Positions 55,270 to 64,000 of a DNA stretch of 64,000 bases are shown in pieces. A model generated the notes under the pieces. It was given only the letters and a program-made list of their open reading frames with translations. It was not told where the DNA came from and ran no database searches. The position numbers were made by a program, and so were the translations under genes. Position 1 is the stretch's first letter; each line of letters starts with the position of its first letter. The stretch is from Ligula intestinalis. Lineage: Eukaryota; Platyhelminthes; Cestoda; Diphyllobothriidea; Diphyllobothriidae. Location: the NCBI GenBank assembly GCA_036362985.1, contig JAYGXS010000008.1:16604673-16668672 (forward strand), read 5' to 3'.

Positions 55270-55545
55270 TCCATTTGAGGTCAGAGAAATTGAATTGGAA
55301 GGGGAGGATGTGATCGTTGAGTAAAGAAGTTTATTGGCATAAAGTTTCGGATTCTCATTTGCACCCACCATCAGAGACAGCCGCAGAAAAGGGTGAGAGA
55401 TACACCTGGTGCACAATATTTAAATTTCGAAGTGGCTCATGCGTACTACAACAAGCAGTTCTCGCGATCCCCTCTGGGATCGTAATTGGTGTGATGATGG
55501 CTCGACGGTCCGCTTTCTAATTGTTAATTGTCGCAATTTCATCAT
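55270..55545 (-). mobile_element. PLE 3'-terminal remnant, minus strand
   Basis: GGGATCGTAATTGGTGTGAT near 55478 matches the endonuclease-tail region at 52330. Further left, minus-strand CTCTGATGGTGGGTG, GAGAATCCGAAACTTTATGC and AATAAACTTC (55330-55375) form the terminal block. CTGATGG and GAAAC keep the hammerhead-like order. Confidence 0.55.
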
Positions 55546-55564
55546 ACTGCACACCTTGTGTCGC

Positions 55565-55705
55565 CTATCTACCGTTGTTTTTGATGGTGGGTTAAAGCAA
55601 GAATCCGAAAAATGAGGCCGGTAAACTTCTCGTTACAGCGATTGCATCCTCTCTTTCTGGGCTGCTGCCTGGGACTTGCCTATTCTCTTTTTTCTAGATG
55701 CAGAT
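55565..55705 (+). mobile_element. PLE 3'-terminal remnant, plus strand
   Basis: TTGATGGTGGGTTAAAGCAA, GAATCCGAAAAATG, GGTAAACTTCTCGTTACAGC, GATTGCATCC and GCTGCCTGGGACTTGCCTATTC repeat, in plus orientation, the blocks found on the minus strand 200 bases to the left. The pair is another head-to-head locus. Confidence 0.55.
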
Positions 55706-56660
55706 GCCCGAAAAAGCAGGAGCGGCCAGCAGAACTGCTACCGGTTCCCAGGTCATGGTTCATTTAACGGGACTCAGCTGCAGTTTCCCCATCGGATGAG
55801 ATCTGCATTTTCATCCGCAAAGATAACCGCATGAGCTGTGGGTTCTTTGAGTCATGTCTCAGCACCTCACAAACAGGCGTGCATTCCTTTATTTATCTGC
55901 CGTGCCGAGAATTTGTACAGGCAAGTCAATTGGGCACGCAAGATCTCGCAGGTACACACTGTTTCAAGCTGAGCATAGGAGTTCACCGATAAGGTACAGG
56001 ATCCATTTGTCTCTTTCTGACTTGGTGCTGACTCTCAGGCCCCGCCAACAGCCCCACAGTGGTATGATTTGCGAATCAAATGACCCAGTTATTATCACAT
56101 CACCGATCAACACCGATCAGGAACTTCAGTCAGCATCAGTCAGTATACTTGAAGTAGTTTAGAAATCAGAGAAGTATTATCTAGCTATCATTGTACTAAC
56201 TGTTAGAGACGACAATGGGAGCCGAAATTTGAATTGATAATTGTTAGCCAGTTTGATGTCGATTGCATCCTCGTAAGCTTCTCTGATATTATGATACCAG
56301 TGCGAATCAAAAACAGCAGACGAATCAAAGTATTTTCCCAGTTATCAACACTGCATACCAACCACCCTCTTGAACTCACTTTTAGCTTTGTCTAGGACAA
56401 GAAAAACTGTACCCCACACTTGCCACTTGCTATCACAACACCGCTCGTTTTGGTAAGTGGACACCTTTTCTAAAGCGGATTTCGCCACATCGTGGAGCAA
56501 GAGCAGGCCTGCCATAGCCATTTAGGAGAATAAGGATGCAAATTTAAAGTCTCACGGCTTGTCTTAACTCTGAACTTGTAAACGGTAGTTAAGAATATTG
56601 ACAGTAGCTTAGAGAAAATAGCAACTTATTTTATGCAAGACTCCAAATCACCGCTTGATC
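55706..56660. other. Intergenic, no recognised gene
   Basis: Short frames only (for example 55854-56162). CATCACCGATCAACACCGAT near 56100 is a small internal duplication. Confidence 0.35.
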
Positions 56661-56770
56661 ATTGCTGGCAAAAACAAGGAAGACTTGAATGGCTATTTGA
56701 GGCTCATTTGCCGTCAGCAACCAGCAATATTCAGCCCGTAACAGCGCACCACTCAGGGTTCCAATCCGAG
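56661..56770 (-). repeat. S1 SINE copy, minus strand
   Basis: AATGGCTATTTGAGGCTCAT, TTGCCGTCAG and CACTCAGGGTTCCAATCCGA are the reverse complement of an S1 element. GGTTCCAATCC here and the A-box partner on the other strand hint at its tRNA head. Confidence 0.45.
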
Positions 56771-57239
56771 ATCTCTAATTTCCGAAAAAAATAATTATGC
56801 GTCAAAAGTCCTACTTTGGAAGATTTCTACCCGAGGCAGAATATACCGCTTCCGGAGTGAGGATTTAACAGCAGCGTCTCCTTCTCACGGCAAATTTTAT
56901 GATCCATACTGCTGCGCGAATTGAGATATACTCCTCTGCATGCGATTGGCGTGTAACCTGTAGCCTTTACCCCCACGAACAGATAATCTGATTTGGGTGG
57001 GAGTTTCTGTATTCGGCCCAGTGTGAGTTGAAGTAGAGGCAATTATACGTTTATTTGAACATTTTCTACGCAAGCAATGTCCCAAAACAATGTTCATAGT
57101 GTCCCACGAGTGACTTTGTAGATGACTGGGTTAACATCAGAAGGAGAACAGCACGAGACTTTTTCTAGAATTAACCAGTTAAAATGTAGGAATTAGTCGT
57201 TTATGCGTTGCCTATCGGGACAGGACGACAAGGACATGC
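56771..57239. other. Intergenic, no recognised gene
   Basis: Overlapping minus-strand frames at 56827-57097 have no recognisable domain. Confidence 0.35.
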
Positions 57240-57890
57240 AGACAGGTTGATGAACACTCATCGATTGGTTATGGAAATTACTTGCTCTCTTCTATTGTCA
57301 ACATTTCCGATTTCAACCGGCATGACAACGAGTCCATGGTGAAGTGCTTTAGAATGTAGTGTTTACAATCTACACCTCACAGGTTCAGGTCTTGAGTTGT
57401 GCACCACCTAAATTGGGCATGGCTGGTTAATGTAGGTTTACAAACCAAAAATGGCCATTGTAATTTTCCTTGTCTTTGTTTTCAATGTTCAGCGGCCTAT
57501 CACTGAGTGACTGCTGTTGGGGTTCAAGCGTAAGCCCCAAGGTAGGTGAGCGCTCATCAAACAATTTCTATATACTATGCTGGGGCAAAGTGCAATGCCT
57601 TTAGACGCATTGCACAGTTGTATCTAGGTTCCTAGCAATTGTCAATGAATATAGAAAGGTAAACTAACTAGAAAGCACTTAGATTGGTAAAACAGAGGTT
57701 TCCGACATAACCGAGGGTGGTCGTGCATCGACACATCTGGCCGATGCACAGTCTATAAATGCAAACTTGAGTTGACTGTTAGCCAAAATAATCTAGCTAT
57801 TAAAACGACGGCTGACAAGGCTCAAGCATGAGCCCTAAGGCAGAGTGAGACGACTGAGTTTGGTAACCGATTGGTCAGCGTTTATTACCT
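57240..57890. repeat. SINE cluster: S2 (minus), S1 (plus), S2 (plus), S2 (plus)
   Basis: 57240-57270 is an S2 end on the minus strand (GATGAACACTCATCGATTGGTT). 57335-57475 is S1 (CAGGTTCAGGTCTTGAG, CAAAAATGGCCATTGTAA, TTTTCCTTGTC). 57504-57575 is S2 (ACTGCTGTTGGGGTTCAAGCG, TAAGCCCCAAGG). 57806-57890 is S2 (ACGGCTGACAAGGCTCAAGC, ATGAGCCCTAAGGCAGAG, CCGATTGGTCAGCG). Four short retroposons in 650 bases make this the densest SINE patch in the window. Confidence 0.5.
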
Positions 57891-59316
57891 CAAAACACCA
57901 CTTGTATACCTGTGTACATTGCTACTTCTGTTTCACGGAGGGGCAGAATACCCATTTGTATATGAGTTAACCTCGGGCCAAACGCATCGCAACATTTAGG
58001 TTCGTTACTAGGTGCTGTGCTGTGACCTTCTTGTGCCTCATTTTTCGCCGTCCACGGACAGCAGTTGGACAAACAAAGAATAGGCCTAAGCGTAAAATTG
58101 TATTGCGACATACCAACAAATCATAGTCGAAGTTTTCGCGAAGAAGGTAATTCGCGAGTTCCACTGACTGCGAAAACGGATTGCGGGCTGCAAAAACAAT
58201 GAAGTTATCCACCGGCATTAGTTAACAATTTAATCGAAGGGGTATGAAATAGTCTGAACATCGACATTATTGATTCTTTTACAGTATGCTAAAGTAATAA
58301 TCGATTGGCCAGACAAACGTGGCCTCGAAAGTGGTCAAGGATGGAATGTTAGTAGATGATGACTTCGCAAGCCAGGATAAAATAATCATGGGTCAGAAAA
58401 TGCAAGTAATGTTAAGATGAGAACCAAGCAACCTTAAACCTGACTTTTATTTCATTAAGAAAAAAACAGTGTTAAAAAAACCGTTATGAAGGAGAGCAAA
58501 TAAGTTCTGAACAATTAAGGGCCTAGAAGTGATGGTTGCCAGCTTTCCCGTCGTTGATGTAAATAATGCACCAATTATTTTTGTATGAACCTTACAACAC
58601 TAATAAGAGTCCATTTCTAATTTCAAGAAAGGAAAATGCTGCACGATTGGCCACGCCCGTATTCTCTAAGGATAGTGGGCAGTTGTAGTCCCTACTTCTC
58701 GTACTTTTCATAGCGCCTATAGTTAATTACTCTGACGCAATTTTTGTTGTTCTTTTACTGGTCGAAGCGTAATTAGTTGTAACTTACTTCGCTCCTTCCA
58801 AAACCACCTGCTGCTCCCGACTGAAAGAGAACTGAGAGGTTATCCAAGCAGATGAAAAAAGAACAATCTGATCACTTAGAAGTGTAAAGCTTTATTTTGT
58901 TTCTGTGCTTGCATTCTGTTCATGCAATTTATCTGACACATACAACAGCATATTTCGTAGAATTATTTCAAAAAGTTTATGGCTCTCCGTAATAGTACAC
59001 AGGGATAGGGAAAGTTTTCGTAATATAGATTGCTGTGTTTTAAGTTCGCGAAAAATTGCATTTATTGCCAAAGTAATGGTAAAGGTATGCGTAGGAATTG
59101 CTTTTATGATTAGAACTGCGGTTGAATTTAGGGTTAGAATAAGGAAGGTGAATTGTCAACCGTCTTGGAATTTAGTACGAGGCCCACTGCATTATGGAAC
59201 ACCCGATATCCCGTTTCTATTCTTCCGAGGCTGGGGAAGTAAAAGCTATTCAGAAACATTTTCAAGTCCCCGCCTTCATAGAGGGGCTACCATTAGTGAT
59301 GCACGGTCAGCCTTGC
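57891..59316. other. Intergenic, no recognised gene
   Basis: Frames at 57890-58218 (-) and 58905-59399 (+) show no known domain. Nothing else is supported. Confidence 0.35.
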
Positions 59317-59771
59317 TGTCCGACTTCTTTGTTCTATGCCAACTGCCTCAATGTCATGCAACTCAGCAAGCAGCTGATTCCGACTCGCTGACCTGCTGAC
59401 CGACTTCTACTCGTGCGCACACACACACACACATCCAAATATTCGCAACTGCCAAAGGGCAATTTGAACGCACCAGTCCTCGGCCGATGCAGCATGGGCC
59501 AAGACACTCCTTTGGGTTATGCCTTACACCATTTGGACACCGCTTGAACCTGCTCTTATATGATATAAAAGCAGCTGCCGCCGCTGTCTCAGTCTCTCTG
59601 GGACACTATCCAACAGAGTTAACACGCATACTAGCTCCCCCATTGGTTAATACTGCCTGAGACTGCAACACAGGGTCCTTTGCGGAATAAGTACCTCATT
59701 CTGGTGCCTTCTGCCCTTAACATACAATCTGGGATTTCCACCTGATAGTTGTAGTACTGCGAGTACAACAT
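59317..59771 (+). repeat. LTR-like repeat with TATA box, copy 1
   Basis: It starts TGTCCGACTTCTTTG and contains GCCTCAATGTCATGCAACTCAGC and an (AC)n run at 59416-59434. A TATAAAAG box (59561-59568) lies within it. GGAATAAGTACC is followed by TGGTGCCTTCTGCC at 59702, which could be a polyadenylation region and a primer-binding site. Copy 2 lies at 60530-60868 in the same orientation and lacks the TATA part. The shared sequence extends about 70 bases past the putative primer site in both. I infer an LTR-plus-leader unit, not a proven LTR. Confidence 0.5.
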
Positions 59772-59831
59772 CTAATTAAACGCCACAAATTGCCGACCCC
59801 GACTTTATATAACCACGTAACTACTATAAAT

Positions 59832-59954
59832 GGCTGAGCAACCTCTTCCCGAAATTCCAACTCCACTTCATTGTGCTGTTTCTCCGCGTCGTTTATCATA
59901 CGCCCGGCTAGAAGGACTTGGTTGCGAACACCCTGAAGCGAATGGAGATTGATG
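59832..59954 (+). other. Short open frame after LTR-like copy 1
   Basis: ATG at 59832 (MAEQPLPEIPTPLHCAVSPRR) runs 40 codons to TGA. Its place, 130 bases after the putative primer site, is where a gag start would be, but no Gag motif is visible. Confidence 0.25.
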
Positions 59955-60529
59955 TTTACAACAAAACTCAGTCTTACAAGTCCAGGTCAAATATTAATCA
60001 ATTTATTTGAATAAATCATCCAAATGTGTCACTTTCACCCCACATCTCTTTGTTGTATGAGACATCCCTCCCTCCCATTATCAACGAAGCTATCATTCAT
60101 GAGTTGCTTTCATTCATTCAACGTACTACTTTACCTGCATTGATGCAATTTAAAACTTTTGACCCTGCATTTTATGTCACTGTCCTATCTAGACGACAGT
60201 GATTTCACTGATGCATTTGTCCGATTTAGTTCCCAGTGAGATTTATTGTATCCAAAATGTCCTTTCCTCATACCAAAGTGTCAATTTACCGGTACACGTT
60301 GTCGAGATCACGTCAGCGCATTCTGCGGCCGATGCACCGACTGTACCTCAGCACAGGTCGCAAGCATGGCTCTGGCCTCTAGCACGAGCAAATACCGTCA
60401 TACATGGCAAACCTTCTCCAACCCGCATGTAAACTTTATCATCCCCTCTACTTAATCATTTGCCTGACGATCAACACATACACTTCGTTATCCGTCCAAC
60501 AGGAAGCTGTGGAGGACAGCCAACATTGT
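59955..60529. other. Spacer between LTR-like copies
   Basis: No pol or gag domain was recognised. Confidence 0.35.
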
Positions 60530-60868
60530 TGTCTGACGTCATTGTTCAATGTCCACTGCCTCAATGTCATGCAACTCAGCAGGCAGCTGTTTCCGACTCT
60601 CTCACCTGCTGACCAACTTATAGTGGCGCACGCACGCGCATCCAGATATTCGCGACCGCCAAGGGGCCACTAGAATACGCTACGGCGCAACATGCGACAC
60701 TATACACGACATCCCTCGGGTAATGTGACATGCCAATCGTGATGGTTACCGCTGCCGGAGAAAGTAATTATGGGTCCATTGCACAATAAATCCTTAATTC
60801 TGGCGCATTCTGACTTTTAACTACAATCCCAAATCTGAACTGATGATTGTAGTGATCTGAGTACAATC
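60530..60868 (+). repeat. LTR-like repeat, copy 2
   Basis: Begins TGTCTGACGTCATTG, shares GCCTCAATGTCATGCAACTCAGC and ATATTCGCGACCGCCAA, and ends AATAAATCCTTAATTC before TGGCGCATTCTGAC (60801). About 115 bases are missing compared with copy 1, including the TATA box. Matching continues to about 60868. Confidence 0.5.
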
Positions 60869-63800
60869 ACGACTTTTGGTAGTAGTCTGAGTTACCGTGT
60901 AGAAAACGAATCAGAAGAATTGACTGAAAACGACAACTTACGATCCGCGAAGTCGTGCACAATGTAGACAGATTTGCCCCGAAAGTTCCTCACGTTCTGC
61001 GCCAGCTTTGCAGACTGCAAGTGATTAAAGTTATGCGTCAGAAGATATTGAATTTTAAAGGGTTGACATCCAAATTTCCATACAAATTAAGAAAATAATA
61101 ATATGAATCTAGTAAAGGTAAGGTCTGACCAATTCTTCGCAATCAAAACGAAAATAATGCATGAAAAGAACTCTGCTAAGCTGACATTCTCAGCAGATAA
61201 AGAAGATGTTGTTTTAAATTTATTTTTTCGATTATATGGGCATTTTGCACTTGGTACTCTAGAGGGTTTTATCGTTCAACTTGATCTCGAAAACATTTTT
61301 ACTTTTGTAACTTTTTAGCTTGCTGGTAGTTCAGCTTACCCAATATGCCTGGTAGTCAATGCAGTTAAATCAGTCTCTGACAAGGCATTTACCCGAGTCC
61401 CAAACGCCCTATAACAGTCTGTTCCTTGCTTGGTAAGAACTATGTTAAGCTGCATTATGCAGCATGTATTCAACGTCAGGGATATAATCCGGCGAAATTT
61501 CCAGCATGTAAATGAGACGACGAACGCTTATAGACAAGTCTGGCTGTTCTAACGACTATCATCACGTAGACGCCTTAATTGCAAAGGCTTGCATGCCACT
61601 GAGTAAAAATTACTTCCGAAGGATGATTTGATTTCGGATTTGAAACGGGGATCGCTCAGTTGAACGCACTGCACAGTTCAGCACGTTAGACTTTACGCCT
61701 ATTCGTGCATTTTCTTAGTTTAGTACTCAGCCAATATTCTGCAACATTACAGCTCTAATTCATGGGTCACTTATATGGCTTCCATTACAGAACATGTGTC
61801 TAAAAACGCACGCCCAGGTTATGCACGTGGTCCTTTGCACAATCTCAAGTTTAAATATCCTGACCTCCTAATCCTTACACTGCCCTTAATAAAGACCTGA
61901 ATCGTAGCCTTTATCTTCATCCTATCAATACTGAAGTTGAAATCAAAAATTACACCAAACCCCAATTTTCCTGAAAAATGTGTGCACCACAACTTTTATC
62001 GCTGACGGTTCTTGTACTCCTGTCCTGTTTACAAGAATATCTAAGTTATCCTCCCTAAAAGATTCCAGCGAAATTCAGATGACAAACTGGTATTCGTAGG
62101 TATAGCTGGGGGTGGCAACGTGCTATTGGATGGTTGAAAGGCCATGAAAAATTCTTGATAGAGGCTTACCTATTTTCTGTTGACTTTGAATGTCATTCTC
62201 TAGACGAATGCATAAATTTCTCTGTAATACAGTCGGGAGGCTTGCTAATATCTACTAGCTGATTCTTAGGGGTAATAAAGTCTTCCTTTGCGTTGTTCAG
62301 ACTGTAAGAATACTATTAGCTGTGACCTTTATATAGTAGATTTGCTTTCACACGAAACGTCAACCATGATGTTGAAACTTGTTTAAGCTTCAAAAGCGTA
62401 CTCCAATATATTGATTTTATTGTATATCATATGTTATTATATATAATACCTTTTATGTATGATAATATAAATATATCTATATAGTATCTAATATAATACT
62501 ATAGAGTCACGTAAGAGTACGGACTCCTTAAAGAATTTCTGTCCAACTGCCCCTGAACCTGCGCTCTGTAAAAATGACTACATGAGTAGAATTGACACTT
62601 TAACTTCATTTTTGATGTCCTTGTGGATAAAGACATATTTCAAAAAAAATGTGCACAAAATAATGCGTTGTTGTACTCATTTGGGAAATGGATCTTTTTC
62701 AGTTCAACGCATTATTGTTGGACGTTTGAAACTGAGCTGTCATTTTTCCGCACAGCATGCGCACATACATTTCTAATGTATACATCGGTTGGTCTTTTGC
62801 GCCCATTCAGAACTGATTTTTTTTCTCTCTGTTTATTCTAACCATAACAATGAGGTCATTCGTGCACGGCGCTAGCGTCGTTTTGAAGGAAGCCCAATTT
62901 AGCTCACGTTTTGCGACTCATTCAAGGACGATTCATTATGATGCCGGCAATGGCAGCGTTTGGTCATCATGCACAGTTTTTGTTCTTCCGGTTTTGTGGG
63001 GCTTGCTTGCGACATTTATTTCTGGTGAATGGACGATGTTTTTGCTGCAAATGTTATAAAATTTTCAAATTGTTTGCCTTTCTTTCTTTTTCTCTCTTAC
63101 TAATAAAGTACACAGCATCATCCACACCCGTTGCAACATTCCGTGAGAAGTATGTGAGGTCCTCCTTATAACGCAGTGAGGTGTGTGCTTATCTTTAGGC
63201 GGAATGTGTATAGCATGTACTATGGAAACCCTGAATAAAAGTTTACTTGCATAAACGTTTTGTAGAAGTGGGATTAGTTATGTTTAAATCCGAACGATAC
63301 TTTCAGTTCAGGCATGAAATTAGCAGAAAACGTAATTTTCTACCGAATGAAAAAAATAAAGAGTATTTTCGTGCGTATCTTCTATAAAGTACATGTTAAT
63401 TTGTGAGGGCGTCGAAAAGTGGATGGTGAAAATTCATTCTGCTGATGTAGTCACTTTTTAATAGTTTTTTATGCTGATGGTTGGAAAGAGTTTATTTTAA
63501 AAGCCGGCATCTCCATCTGATTAAAATATCTTTAAGTTCTGTTGTACTGTCATTAGTATAACGAACTCACTTAAACACTTTTTTTTAACCGACAGCACAT
63601 TAAGTATCGTTGTTTATCCTTTCTTTTTATAGAAAATCTACAATATACGCTGCTTGCACTAACGCGCAACCGTACACTGCTGATGGGAGTTTGGTAATTC
63701 AAGCTCTGGAAAGACGCATGCCCACTTGAAAATGCGCGTTTACGCTTACCGAACAGTCTGCATCCTTTAAAGTTTCTGCAGATAGATAAACTTTGATGTT

Positions 63801-64000
63801 TCAGTGTCATTTAACGCGTCGTGCCTTATATTAACTCACGAAAGTGAGTAGGGTTCTAGTAAGTACTGGCTCATTGAGGAGTACATAGGGGATGTAAGAC
63901 ATTTTGGAGAAGAAAATGGAGCGAAGCGGAAGTAATCAAAGTACGTGGCCGACGGAATGTTGCACGGTCGAAAAAAATTTTCTAGAAAAGAACAAATTCA
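60869..64000. other. Intergenic, no recognised gene; AT-rich block at 62.4 kb
   Basis: 62395-62520 is almost pure A/T with ATATAAT-type words. Short frames (61103-61318, 62582-63171, 63571-63810) lack known domains. No repeat copy or tRNA-like fold was confirmed in this end of the window. Confidence 0.4.

Noticed and set aside
58905..59399. 164-codon frame
   Set aside because: Runs from AT-rich spacer into the LTR-like repeat; no domain and no support from the second repeat copy.

Overview
The window looks like repeat-dominated intergenic and intronic DNA from a large animal genome, most likely a flatworm and plausibly a diphyllobothriid-type tapeworm. That is an inference. It rests on the element mix: Penelope-like elements (PLEs), a CsRn1-like Ty3/Gypsy element with a CHCC Gag box, a CR1/Jockey-type LINE, a mariner relic and tRNA-derived SINE-like repeats. 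There are no bacterial gene clusters. Almost every open frame is short or broken, and there is a 10-base N gap inside a TATG microsatellite.

Only one host gene is supported. Positions 538-786 look like the last coding exon of the endosomal J-protein RME-8/DNAJC13, on the + strand, with a polyadenylation signal at 1226. Everything to its right appears intergenic or belongs to genes whose exons I cannot recognise.

From 4 to 33 kb and from 48 to 56 kb the landscape is dominated by degraded PLE pieces (RT palm or thumb, GIY-YIG endonuclease, 3' terminal region). At six loci (8.0-9.3, 27.7-28.5, 30.5-32.2, 48.7-49.9, 51.8-53.7 and 55.3-55.7 kb) a minus-strand PLE fragment abuts a plus-strand one, so both 3' ends point outwards. 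The 51.8-53.7 kb locus is a large inverted repeat. Near many of the PLE 3' ends lies a CTGANGA - hairpin - GAAA signature that resembles the catalytic core of a hammerhead ribozyme. Other such signatures are orphaned (10.7 kb) or sit in a nested palindrome (30.1 kb).

From 34.68 to 44.20 kb lies one complete but inactive Gypsy element: LTR, primer site, gag, protease, RT, RNase H, integrase, LTR. Its RNase H is split by a nested minus-strand LINE at about 37.44-42.16 kb. Roughly 14 percent LTR divergence, several in-frame stops, two frameshifts and a changed protease active site mark it as old. A mariner transposase relic follows at 44.9 kb.

The rest is a mosaic of short dispersed repeats. 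I name them locally S1, S2 and R1/R3. Also present are two copies of an LTR-like unit (59.3 and 60.5 kb), minisatellites (2.5, 4.75, 45.9 kb), a 33-bp-stem hairpin bounded by 12-bp direct repeats (23.3 kb) and a palindromic SINE (24.6 kb). Nothing in the window looks like a working operon or a defence system. The interest lies in the architecture of the selfish elements.
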